From the NCBI GenBank assembly GCA_964587835.1, contig CAZPMN010000003.1:1-64000 (forward strand): a stretch of DNA of 64,000 nt, given 5' to 3'. This DNA comes from Erginobacter sp964587835 (lineage in GTDB: Bacteria > Auribacterota > Erginobacteria > Erginobacterales > Erginobacteraceae). The position numbers were made by a program, and so were the translations under genes. The notes under the pieces are model-generated. The model was not told where the DNA came from and ran no database searches. It was given only the letters and a program-made list of their open reading frames with translations. This document shows positions 44,241 through 54,842 of the stretch, in pieces (positions within the stretch are counted from its first letter, which is position 1; the number at the start of each line of letters is the position of its first letter).

Positions 44241-47200
44241 AACGGCCACAGCATTTCTTGAATTTCTTCCCGCTTCCGCAGGGACAGGGGTCGTTGGGCC
44301 CCGTCTTCTGCCCCTCCCGCCGGAAGGGGCCGGAGGGGGCGGAGGCCGGTTCCGGCGCCGGCGCGGCCGGCGGGAAACCCGGGGGAGCTTCCCGCCCCGC
44401 CAATTCCGGGGCCGGGGATCGCTCCCGGCGGCCCCCGGAGAAGGCCCGGACCGACTCGTGGATCAGGCTGCCGCTGGACGACTCCACTGGGGGGCGAACG
44501 GTGCTGCGGAAGATATTGGCCGCCACCTCCTGCTTCAGGCTGTTCTCCATCGCCGAGAACATCTTGAAGCTCTCCTGGTTGTAGGCAATCAGAGGATCGA
44601 CCTGGGCATAGGCTCTCAGCGAGATGCCCTGTCTCAACTCGTCCATCGAATAGAGGTGCTCCTGCCAGAGACGGTCGATCACGCCCAGGATAACCAATTT
44701 CTCCAGCCGGCGCATGTTCTCCTTGCCCTCGTACTCCTCCTTGAATTCGTAAACCCGGCTGACCATTTCCAGGATCCGGTCGACCAGGGCGGATTGATCA
44801 AGACCGGCTTCTTCGCGCCAGCGGGCTTCGTTGATTCTGATCGGGAAGGTGGTGGAGATCCAGGAACTCAGGCTCCGCCAGTCCCATTCTCCGGGAGGGG
44901 CTTCGGCCGGACAGTAAGCGGAAACCTTCTCCTCGATCACCTCCTCGATAATCGCCATTATCCCCCGCCGGGGATGGAAGCTGTCGATGATGCTGTTGCG
45001 GAAACTGTAAATTTCCTCGCGCTGTTTGTTGATGATGTCGTCGTACTTGAGGATCTGTTCGCGAATCGAGAAATTGTGGGCCTCGACCCTCTTCTGGGCG
45101 GTCACGATCGCCCGGGTCAGGAGCGGGTGGGTCATCTCCTCTCCTTCCTCCAGGCCCATCTTGGACATAATCCCGGCGATCCGGTCGGAGCCGAAGAGGC
45201 GCATCAGGTCGTCTTCCAGGGAGAGGTAGAATCTCGAGGAGCCGGGGTCACCCTGCCGGGCGCAGCGCCCCCGCAGCTGGAGATCGATCCGCCGGGCTTC
45301 GTGCCGCTCGGTCCCGACGATGTGAAGCCCTCCAAGTTCAATCACCCCCGGACCGAGCTTGATGTCGGTCCCCCGGCCGGCCATATTGGTGGAGATGGTA
45401 ACCGCCTCCCGCTGACCCGCCCGGGCCACCACCTCGGCTTCCCGCTGATGATAGCGGGCGTTGAGAACCTGGTGGGGCACCTTCCTTCTTTTCAGGAGCC
45501 GGCTCAGGATCTCCGAAGTCTCGACCGTAATCGTTCCCACCAGGACCGGCTGGCCACGCCGATGACAGTCGGCGATCTCCTCGACCACTGCCTGGAATTT
45601 CTCGTTTTTGGTCTTGTAGATCCGGTCGTTGTAATTGGTCCGGGCAATCGGCCGGTTGGTGGGGATGACCACCACGTCGAGACTGTAGATCTTGTCGAAC
45701 TCCACCGCCTCGGTGGCCGCCGTCCCGGTCATCCCGGCCAGTTTCTCGTACATCCGGAAGTAGTTTTGGATGGTGATCGAGGCCAGGGTCTGGGTCTCTC
45801 GTTCGATGGTGACGTTCTCCTTGGCCTCCAGGGCTTGGTGGAGCCCGTCGCTGTACCGCCGCCCCGGCATCAGGCGGCCGGTGAACTCGTCGACAATCAC
45901 CACCTGGTTGTTGTCAATCACGTAGTTGACATCCTTCTCGAAGAGGGCCAAGGCCCGCAGGGAGGTCAAGGCGTTGTGAATCTTCTCGCTCTTTAAGTTG
46001 ACCTCCTCTTCCAGGTAACGGAGACGCCGGGCCTTCTCTTCCTCCGGCAGGGAGGGATCATCCTCGAGCTCCTGTTTCACCACCAGGAAATCCGGGAGGA
46101 CGAACTCCTCGGGATCGCCCGGGGAAAGGGCCCGGTGCCCCTTCTCGGTGATGTCGATCTCGTGGGCCCGTTCATTGATGGTGAAGAAGAGTTCCTCCCT
46201 TAAGCTCCGGCCTTCGTCCGCCCGGGGTGACTGCTTGGATTTGGAGTCGAGTTCGGTCTCGTTCTTCTGCAAGGCCCGGCGTACTTCCGGCTGTTCGAGA
46301 AGGCTCATCAGCTGCTTGTTCAGGGGAGCCCCCTTCCTGACCTGGTAAAACTTCCGGTAGGCTTCCTCCTCGTCGCCCTGGTCGAGTAGATCCTTCCCTT
46401 CCTTGAAGAGGCGATTGCAGAGGAGGCTCTGCTTTCGGGCCAGTTCTTTCATCCGGGGCATCACTTCCTTGAAGCGGTGAGTGGAGACAGAGACCGGTCC
46501 GGAGATGATCAGGGGGGTCCGGGCCTCGTCGATCAGGATACTGTCCACCTCGTCGATAATGGCGTAGTAGTGGCCCCGCTGGAGTTCGTCCTTCTTTTTG
46601 TTGTAATAGATATATTTTCTCTGGACCTGTTCCTCTTGCCGACGGGCCATGTTGTCCCGCAGGTAATCAAACCCGAATTCATTGTTGGTCCCGTAGGTGA
46701 TGTCGCAGCGGTAGGCCTCCTGCCGTTCGGGTGGGGACATCCCGCCCTGGATACAACCGACCGAGACGCCCAGGAATTCGTAGATCGCCCCCATCCATTC
46801 CCGGTCGCGGCGGGCCAGGTAGTCGTTAACCGTGACCAGGTGAACGTTCTTGCCGGCCAGGGCGTTAAGGTAAAGGGGCATCGAGGCGACCAGGGTTTTG
46901 CCCTCTCCGGTCGCCATCTCGGCGATCTTGCCCTGGTGGAGGACGATCGCCCCGATCAGCTGGACGTCAAAGGGGATCATATCCCAGACGATCTCCTGAC
47001 CGCAGACAGAGATGATCCGGCCCTTCAGCCGGCGGCAGACGTTCTTGACCGCCGCGTAGGCCTCGGGTAGCAGTTCATCAAGCGCTGATCTCTCTTCCTG
47101 GCGGAGCTGGCCGATCAGCCGACGCTCCTCGACCTGCAATTCGTTCTCCTCGTCCGGAGGCAATTCGCCGGCCCGGGCGGCCTGAATCTTCTCCAGTTCG

Positions 47201-47382
47201 TTCCGGGTCGGGGCGGTGGCGGCGGCGAAGCGGCTACGGAATTCGTCGGTCTTGGCCCGGATCTCAGCGTCGGTGAAGGCCTGGTATTCCTCTTCCCGCC
47301 GATTGATCTCATCGACCAGCGGCTGCAGTTTCTTCCGGTCCCGGTCAAACTTGGTCCCGAAAATGGCTTTAAGGATGCTCAC
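44239..47382 (-). CDS. secA: Preprotein translocase ATPase SecA, long form
   Basis: 1047 residues, compared with about 900 in E. coli. Walker A-like ATGEGKTLVA is near 157-166, DEVDSILIDEARTPLIISGP marks Walker B, and EFTGRLMPGRRYSDGLHQA, MTGTAATEAVEF and TNMAGRGTDIKLGPG are helicase motifs. A roughly 50-residue insertion lies before Walker A (about 52-105) and a larger one after LIISGP (about 300-430). The zinc-binding tail CPCGSGKKFKKCC binds SecB or the ribosome. It drives export through SecYEG. The start is GTG at 47382; no clear ribosome-binding site. An R2 repeat lies 11 bases upstream. Confidence 0.96.
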   Translation of the reverse strand: MSILKAIFGTKFDRDRKKLQPLVDEINRREEEYQAFTDAEIRAKTDEFRSRFAAATAPTRNELEKIQAARAGELPPDEENELQVEERRLIGQLRQEERSALDELLPEAYAAVKNVCRRLKGRIISVCGQEIVWDMIPFDVQLIGAIVLHQGKIAEMATGEGKTLVASMPLYLNALAGKNVHLVTVNDYLARRDREWMGAIYEFLGVSVGCIQGGMSPPERQEAYRCDITYGTNNEFGFDYLRDNMARRQEEQVQRKYIYYNKKKDELQRGHYYAIIDEVDSILIDEARTPLIISGPVSVSTHRFKEVMPRMKELARKQSLLCNRLFKEGKDLLDQGDEEEAYRKFYQVRKGAPLNKQLMSLLEQPEVRRALQKNETELDSKSKQSPRADEGRSLREELFFTINERAHEIDITEKGHRALSPGDPEEFVLPDFLVVKQELEDDPSLPEEEKARRLRYLEEEVNLKSEKIHNALTSLRALALFEKDVNYVIDNNQVVIVDEFTGRLMPGRRYSDGLHQALEAKENVTIERETQTLASITIQNYFRMYEKLAGMTGTAATEAVEFDKIYSLDVVVIPTNRPIARTNYNDRIYKTKNEKFQAVVEEIADCHRRGQPVLVGTITVETSEILSRLLKRRKVPHQVLNARYHQREAEVVARAGQREAVTISTNMAGRGTDIKLGPGVIELGGLHIVGTERHEARRIDLQLRGRCARQGDPGSSRFYLSLEDDLMRLFGSDRIAGIMSKMGLEEGEEMTHPLLTRAIVTAQKRVEAHNFSIREQILKYDDIINKQREEIYSFRNSIIDSFHPRRGIMAIIEEVIEEKVSAYCPAEAPPGEWDWRSLSSWISTTFPIRINEARWREEAGLDQSALVDRILEMVSRVYEFKEEYEGKENMRRLEKLVILGVIDRLWQEHLYSMDELRQGISLRAYAQVDPLIAYNQESFKMFSAMENSLKQEVAANIFRSTVRPPVESSSGSLIHESVRAFSGGRRERSPAPELAGREAPPGFPPAAPAPEPASAPSGPFRREGQKTGPNDPCPCGSGKKFKKCCGR

Positions 47383-47393
47383 GGCGATTCATA

Positions 47394-47497
47394 AACCGCG
47401 GATTCGGCGGATCGGGCGGATTTTTTCTTTTCTGAATCCGCATAATCCGTTTAATCCGCGGTTATTATTTTTGCTTCTTCTTTTTTAATCCGCGGTC
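47394..47497. repeat. R2 repeat array with inverted pair before secA
   Basis: AACCGCGGATTCGGCGGATC (from 47394) is inverted relative to GAATCCGCATAATCCGTTTA (47434 on), and a third copy TTAATCCGCGGTC lies at 47485-47497. The nine-base unit is (T)TAATCCGC. It occupies most of the 140-base gap between the LysM gene and secA. Confidence 0.75.
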
Positions 47498-47522
47498 AGG
47501 GTTTGATTGATCAGCGATCCGA

Positions 47523-48197
47523 TCAGCGGGGGATCTTCAGCTCCTGGCCGACCCGGAGGGCGTGGGGACTCTCCAGCTGGTCCCGGTTGGCCTCGAAGAT
47601 CCGTTTCCAGGCGTTCGGATCACCGTATAACTTCCGGGCGATCCCGGCCAGGGTGTCTCCCCCGCTCACGGTGTAGGAAGCGGTTGCGGCCCTCCCGGCC
47701 GGTTGGGGGGACGGAACCGGGGTCGGTATTGGGGAAGCTGCCGGGGGAGGAGAAGTCTCCTCCCGGTCCGGACGCCGAGCGGATTGAGACCGGTCGGGGG
47801 CCGGTACGGCCGGAACTGTGCCCTCGGCGAGAGCATCCTCCAGCCATCCCCGGACCAGGGGAGCCCTCTCCGTGTCGGGTTCGAGCCGCAGACATTCCTG
47901 GTAATAAAAAGCCGCCCGCTTCTTATCCTTCAGATTGTCGTCGTAAATCAGCCCCAGCTTGAGACAGGCCTCGGAGTTCTCCGGGTTGATCACCAGGGCC
48001 TTGAGATACATTTCCGCCGCCCGCTGATAATCTCCCTGGTCGTAAAAAAACTCGGCCTTGCCGAAGTGCTCGGAGATGGTGGCCGCCGACTCTTCCCCGT
48101 TCGGGGTCCGCCCGCAGCCGGCGGAGAGGCAGAGCAGACAACCGGCCAGAATGACCGTAAGGACAGCCGGGGGGAAGGGTGGGAATGTGCGTTTCAT
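47523..48197 (-). CDS. TPR and LysM lipoprotein
   Basis: 224 residues. Lipobox LSAGC (C28). TPR units lie at about 40-115 (FYDQGDYQRAAEMYLKALVI, AAFYYQECLRLEPDTERAPLV). A proline- and serine-rich linker (about 125-170) leads to a C-terminal LysM domain (YTVSGGDTLAGIARKLYGDP, ending VGQELKIPR) that binds peptidoglycan. It could tether a protein complex to the cell wall from a membrane. It is 20 bases after the TPR gene, at the end of the hppA cluster. Not a named family that I recognise. Confidence 0.75.
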   Translation of the reverse strand: MKRTFPPFPPAVLTVILAGCLLCLSAGCGRTPNGEESAATISEHFGKAEFFYDQGDYQRAAEMYLKALVINPENSEACLKLGLIYDDNLKDKKRAAFYYQECLRLEPDTERAPLVRGWLEDALAEGTVPAVPAPDRSQSARRPDREETSPPPAASPIPTPVPSPQPAGRAATASYTVSGGDTLAGIARKLYGDPNAWKRIFEANRDQLESPHALRVGQELKIPR

Positions 48198-48217
48198 TGC
48201 CAGTCTCGTCTGCCGGA

Positions 48218-50347
48218 TTACTGGATGCCCAGCCGCTGCCGCAGCTCCCGGGCCGACGGGCTGCCGGGGGCGAGTTCAAGATAGCGTAGTCCGTGGGGCC
48301 GGGCCAAATTTTTCATCCGGTAATGATAATAATAAAGGTTAAAGAGGGAGAGCTGGGCCTGGGGGAAGTCCGGGTTCAATCGGGCGGCCTGCTTGAAGGC
48401 GGCCAGGGCCTGATCCGGCCGATCCTCCTGCTGGAAGGTCACCCCCAGATTGTAGAACGCCTGATAGAATTCTGGCCGGCGACGGATAGCTTGCAGGTAT
48501 TCCTCCCGGGCCCGGGCGTATCTTCCCTCCCTCTGATAGACCGTTCCCCGGTTATAATGTTCAACTGCGGAAATTTCGCGGGCGGGGCCGGGGCGGCGGA
48601 ATGGAGTCGGGCGGGGCGCGACGGGCGGCGGGGTGGGAACCGGCCGGAGTTTCTCGGCGGCCAGTTTAGACTGCCCCCCCCGGGGGAAGAGTTCCTGGTA
48701 CCTGCGGTAATAGAAACGAGCCCGGTCGGGACGGCCCATCTCCTCCCCGTAAATCCGGGCCAGTTCGATATAGTCTTCCTCCACCTCCGGCCGAAGTTCC
48801 AGGCATCTTTCCAGCTGGCGGGCCGCTTCCGGATATTCTCCCCTCTCCCGCAGCCGTCGGGCAAAGTTATGATGGGCTTTCCAGAGGCCCTCTTCGGCCT
48901 CGGCGGTCATGCCTTCCTCCCGGGCCTTGAGGTAATAATCAATCGACCGCTCAAAATTCCCGGAGGTCAGCGAACCGGCCCCGAGGAGGATGTAGGTCCG
49001 GCCCAGGAACTGCCCGACCGGGGCCGCGGGATCGAGATCCCGGGCCCGGACCAGGGCCTCCTCCGCCCCAGGGTAATCGCCCGCGGCCAGAAGCGCGGTT
49101 CCTAGACCGATCTGGGCCGGCAGATTTCCCGGGTCGGCTTTTAGACAAAGCCGATAGACCTCGGCCGCCCGTTTGAAATCCCCTTCCCGGGCCAGCCGGT
49201 CACCTTGAAGGCGATATTCCTCAGCACCAAGGGCCGCCGGAGCGGGTTCGGGCGTTGAAGGAGCCGGAACGGGTGACGGGGTGAGGACTGCAGCATCCGC
49301 AGCGGGCGGCGCCGGGGCCAGGGAGGGGCGGAGAGCACTCAGGCGGGAGATCGCCTCTCCCGCCCGGGAAGAACCCGGACGGAGTTTGAGGAAGGTCTCG
49401 TAATGCGCCACCGCCGACTCTGGATCGTTCAGGAAGCGGTCAGAGAGTCGGGCCAGCCGGTAATGCGCCTCGCCCGAGTTCGGGTCCAGCTCCAGCGCCC
49501 GGCGGTATTCCACCGCCGCCGGGCGATACTGGCCGGCGGCTTCATACTCTTCCCCCTGCCGTAGGTAGTCATCGCGGGTGAAGATGCCGGCTTCGGTGGC
49601 CGAGACCAGGCCTGATTTCTCCAGCAGTCTCTTCAACTCCACCCGTTCCCGCCCGTCGGGCCGGGCCCGGAAGTATTCGAGCAGGGTATCCACTCCCCGA
49701 CGGGTCTCCTGCCGCAAGAGCAGGGAACTAACCCCGAAATTATAAAGGATCTCCGGATGACGGGAATCGGCGGAGAGCGCTTTCTCGAACTCCTGGAAGG
49801 CTTCCTCCCGATCGCCCTGCCGCCAGAGCAGAACCCCCAGGTTATTGTATCCGGGAGCCGGGTCTTCCGGTTCGGTCTTCAGGTAAGCCCGAAAATAATA
49901 TTCCGCCGTCCGCGGATCACCCCTCCTCAGGGTGACCACCCCCATCCGGTAGAGCGCGGGCGCAAACCCGGGATCGAGCTCGATGGCCTGCCGGTAATAC
50001 CGGCTGGCCTGTTTCAGATCTTCCAGATCCCAGTACAGACCGGCCAGGTTATACGCCGGAACCGGATCTTCCCCGCCCGTCTCCACCGCCAGAGCCATCT
50101 CCTCAATCGCCCGGGAATAAAGATTCTGGGCCCGATAGATCTGTCCCAGAGCGGCGCGGGCCCGGCTGCTTTCCGGTTCCATCTGGAGCAGGCGGCGCAT
50201 CTCCCCCACCGCCTGGTCGTATTTCTTCTGCCGGGCCAGCCGCAGCCCTTGCCGGTAGGTCCGGTCGGCCCGGTTCCCGCATGCCGTCGGCCAAGAACAG
50301 GCGAGGGCCAACAGAACGGCCAGGATTTGATTACGGTTTTTCTTCAT
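48218..50347 (-). CDS. Large TPR protein, exported, probably lipidated
   Basis: 709 residues made largely of tetratricopeptide repeats (AVGEMRRLLQMEPESSRARA, RYYRQAIELDPGFAPALYRM, RAREEYLQAIRRRPEFYQAF and others), in at least two blocks separated by a proline and alanine-rich linker near 345-375. The signal peptide ends at C17 or C23; the lipobox is not ideal at either (LALAC or PTAC). Likely a periplasmic or outer-membrane scaffold. It overlaps the HEAT gene by 17 bases, so translation is coupled. Function unknown; some outer-membrane or polysaccharide export systems use similar proteins. Confidence 0.72.
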   Translation of the reverse strand: MKKNRNQILAVLLALACSWPTACGNRADRTYRQGLRLARQKKYDQAVGEMRRLLQMEPESSRARAALGQIYRAQNLYSRAIEEMALAVETGGEDPVPAYNLAGLYWDLEDLKQASRYYRQAIELDPGFAPALYRMGVVTLRRGDPRTAEYYFRAYLKTEPEDPAPGYNNLGVLLWRQGDREEAFQEFEKALSADSRHPEILYNFGVSSLLLRQETRRGVDTLLEYFRARPDGRERVELKRLLEKSGLVSATEAGIFTRDDYLRQGEEYEAAGQYRPAAVEYRRALELDPNSGEAHYRLARLSDRFLNDPESAVAHYETFLKLRPGSSRAGEAISRLSALRPSLAPAPPAADAAVLTPSPVPAPSTPEPAPAALGAEEYRLQGDRLAREGDFKRAAEVYRLCLKADPGNLPAQIGLGTALLAAGDYPGAEEALVRARDLDPAAPVGQFLGRTYILLGAGSLTSGNFERSIDYYLKAREEGMTAEAEEGLWKAHHNFARRLRERGEYPEAARQLERCLELRPEVEEDYIELARIYGEEMGRPDRARFYYRRYQELFPRGGQSKLAAEKLRPVPTPPPVAPRPTPFRRPGPAREISAVEHYNRGTVYQREGRYARAREEYLQAIRRRPEFYQAFYNLGVTFQQEDRPDQALAAFKQAARLNPDFPQAQLSLFNLYYYHYRMKNLARPHGLRYLELAPGSPSARELRQRLGIQ

Positions 50348-51092
50348 CCTCCCACCATTGTTCCCAAACCCGGATTTCCTGCCGACGCAGGAGGGGATCC
50401 CCTTCCCAGGTTAAGGGAAAATCCCTTCCGGAGATCTTCTTCAGCGCTTCCCAGCTGGCCTTTCTGACGTGGGGATCCGGGTCCTCAAGCGCTTCGAGCA
50501 GCGGTTCCACGGCGGACTTTTCTCCAAAGAGGCCGAGGACGTAAGCCGCGTTGTCGCGCGTGCGGGGCTGGGGATCCTGCAGGAGGGAGATAATCCCCGG
50601 GAGGGCCGACCGCGAGCGCATCGCTCCCAGATACCAGCAAGCCTGGAAGCGGAAATCCTCGTACTGGCTCGACAATCCCTCGATCAACACCCCCTCCCCC
50701 GAGTAATCTCCCAGTTCGTAGAGGGCGGAGGCGGCGGAAAAACGGACCGGCTCTTCGGAATCGTCCAGGGCCCGCCGGAGCGGACCGATCGTCCGAGGAT
50801 CGCCGATATTATTCAGGGCCAGAGTGACCTCGATCCGGACCAGAAGCGAGGGGTCGTCGAGCAGGCGGTCGAGCAGCTCAATGGCATCCGGCAGCCCGTG
50901 GTCGCCGAGAAAACGGACCGCTTCCAACCGGACGTCCTCGTCCGAATCGGAGAGGGCCGCTTCGGCCTGGGAGAAATTCGTGATCGGGTCAGGGTCGGGG
51001 GCGGCAGCGGGAGAGATGGCGCTGCACCCGACCAAAGCGCAGAGGCAGACAATGCCGGGCCAATCAGCGTTCCGGCGGCGGGGATGCCTCAT
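50331..51092 (-). CDS. HEAT-repeat lipoprotein
   Basis: 253 residues. Lipobox ALVGC (C23). HEAT/PBS-lyase-like repeats follow (VRLEAVRFLGDHGLPDAIEL, VRIEVTLALNNIGDPRTIGP, VRFSAASALYELGD, TRDNAAYVLGLFGEKSAVEP, VRKASWEALKKISG), forming an alpha solenoid for protein binding. It overlaps both the upstream 138-residue gene (29 bases) and the downstream TPR gene (17 bases), a tightly packed unit. The membrane side is not shown, but the lipobox predicts the envelope. Confidence 0.75.
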   Translation of the reverse strand: MRHPRRRNADWPGIVCLCALVGCSAISPAAAPDPDPITNFSQAEAALSDSDEDVRLEAVRFLGDHGLPDAIELLDRLLDDPSLLVRIEVTLALNNIGDPRTIGPLRRALDDSEEPVRFSAASALYELGDYSGEGVLIEGLSSQYEDFRFQACWYLGAMRSRSALPGIISLLQDPQPRTRDNAAYVLGLFGEKSAVEPLLEALEDPDPHVRKASWEALKKISGRDFPLTWEGDPLLRRQEIRVWEQWWEDEEKP

Positions 51093-51480
51093 CTTCTCCT
51101 CCCTCTGTGATTGAATTTATCTCTTCCGCCCAGTTCTCCTCCATGCCTCGGTCATCGCCCTCGATGATGGCCTGCCGGTCGGCAAAGTAGCGGCGCTCGA
51201 GCCGGGTCAGTCCCAAATTCAACTCCTGCTGGTACTGAATGGCCAGGACTTCGTTGGGCGCGTTCTTGACCCTCTGCTCTGTCCTTTGGACCAGGGCTGT
51301 TCTCCGCCCCTCGTAAGCTCGCTCCAGAAATTCCAGCTGGGAGCGATGTTCTTCCAGATCGGGGGGGATCCGGGAGATAACTATCCGGACCAGCAAGAAG
51401 ATTCCGGCCGCAATCAGAAGGATGACCAGGAGCTTGAGGAACCGCCCCCCCCATCCGACAGGCAGCCTTTCATCCATCAT
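51064..51480 (-). CDS. Single-pass membrane protein with coiled coil
   Basis: 138 residues. One membrane helix at about 14-33 (LKLLVILLIAAGIFLLVRIVI), then a helical segment rich in E, Q and R (about 40-110), probably a coiled coil, ending in an acidic, proline-containing tail. It lies four bases after hppA. I do not recognise a family. It may be an accessory to the TPR/HEAT set. Confidence 0.6.
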   Translation of the reverse strand: MMDERLPVGWGGRFLKLLVILLIAAGIFLLVRIVISRIPPDLEEHRSQLEFLERAYEGRRTALVQRTEQRVKNAPNEVLAIQYQQELNLGLTRLERRYFADRQAIIEGDDRGMEENWAEEINSITEGGEDEASPPPER

Positions 51481-51484
51481 TATC

Positions 51485-53812
<2,328 letters not shown>

Positions 53813-53874
53813 AGCAGTAACCCTGTTTTCGGTTTAATCGCCCGCCCCCGGGGCCGGGGAATCCCGTAGTCCCG

Positions 53875-53912
53875 GCAGAAAGAACGGGGCCCACTGGAGA
53901 AGTGAGCCCCGT
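53875..53912 (-). terminator. Intrinsic terminator after the outer-membrane barrel gene
   Basis: ACGGGGCCCACT (53884-53895), GGAGA loop, AGTGAGCCCCGT (53901-53912): 11 of 12 paired. On the minus strand the tail reads TTCTTTCTG. It separates the barrel gene from hppA. Confidence 0.65.
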
Positions 53913-53945
53913 CGCAGACTGTGAGACATTGCCAACTTCGCCGGA

Positions 53946-54605
53946 TCAGAAGAAATACTTGAATCCGGCGCCCATAATCACACTGTTCAGTTCCTCTTTC
54001 TCGATGGGGCCGTCGTCAACGCTGTATCTGAACTCCTCCAGGAACCAGAGGTGCTTGACGTCGATGTTAAAGACCAGGTCCTGGGTGATGCAGTAATCGA
54101 AACCGATCGCCACGTGCATTCCGAAGGTGTCCCGGCTGCGAATGTCTACCCCCTCGACATCGCTGTCGAAGTCGGTGAAGATCATACTCGGTCCGAATCC
54201 GAGGTAGAGGCCGAACTCCGGGGTAGGCTCCCCCCGGAACTCAAAGGAAAGGTTGATGTAGGTCAGCTTGGACTCCCCGCTGATCGGGTCATTCCAGGTC
54301 GGATCGGTATAACCGACCGAGAGAGCGGTAGCGAAGATGGTGCTCACCTGATAGGCGAGAATGCCTTCATAGGCGATCTCGCTGTCCACGCCGTTATTGG
54401 AGTAGGGGAAGAAGTAACCGACCCGGGCGCCGATACCGGGGCGGCAGGAGACGGAGATCAGTTCTTTGCCCACGCTATAGGGATCCCATTGATCGACGTG
54501 CCCGGCGTCACCCAGACTCCGATCGAGATAGGCCTGCCCCCAGCTCAGCCCGCTGAATCCGAGTATCAGGCATACACCCGCTATCGCCACAACCGATTTT
54601 CTCAT
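53946..54605 (-). CDS. Outer-membrane beta-barrel protein (small, OmpW-like)
   Basis: 219 residues. Signal peptide ends near SWGQ. The rest alternates hydrophobic and polar residues in strands ending with an aromatic C-terminus (AGFKYFF), the usual signal for the Bam machine. Glycine and tyrosine content fits an eight-stranded barrel. AAGGAG lies nine bases before the ATG. It is a monocistronic unit with its own terminator. Its cargo or ligand is unknown. Confidence 0.75.
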   Translation of the reverse strand: MRKSVVAIAGVCLILGFSGLSWGQAYLDRSLGDAGHVDQWDPYSVGKELISVSCRPGIGARVGYFFPYSNNGVDSEIAYEGILAYQVSTIFATALSVGYTDPTWNDPISGESKLTYINLSFEFRGEPTPEFGLYLGFGPSMIFTDFDSDVEGVDIRSRDTFGMHVAIGFDYCITQDLVFNIDVKHLWFLEEFRYSVDDGPIEKEELNSVIMGAGFKYFF

Positions 54606-54710
54606 AGCGCTCTGCTCCTTGTCATGCCCCGTACGGCAGGGGCCAGTTTAGGGGTCAGGCTTACTTTAATGCATTCCGGCTTGAGATAGCAAGAAAAAAA
54701 AACCGACTAA

Positions 54711-54794
54711 TGCCGAAGGGGGGATTCGAACCCCCAAGAGGTTTCCCTCACATGGCCCTCAACCATGCGTGTCTGCCATTTCCACCACTTCGGC
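54711..54794 (-). tRNA. tRNA-Leu, anticodon GAG
   Basis: An 84-base cloverleaf. Acceptor stem GCCGAAG/CTTCGGC, D-arm, anticodon stem CATGG/CCATG with loop TTGAGGG (GAG), a long variable arm as in leucine tRNAs, and T-arm GGGGGTTCGAATCCCCC. The discriminator base is A; CCA is not encoded. A run of nine T residues follows at 54702-54694 on the minus strand, which may end transcription. Confidence 0.93.
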
Positions 54795-54842
54795 CGGGTG
54801 TCCAATCAATCCGCGACGGGCCCGGATTGACCGGATCGCAGC

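Noticed and set aside
44458..45996. 512-codon plus-strand frame opposite secA
   Set aside because: Shadow of secA; composition is rich in H, G, D and L without domain matches.
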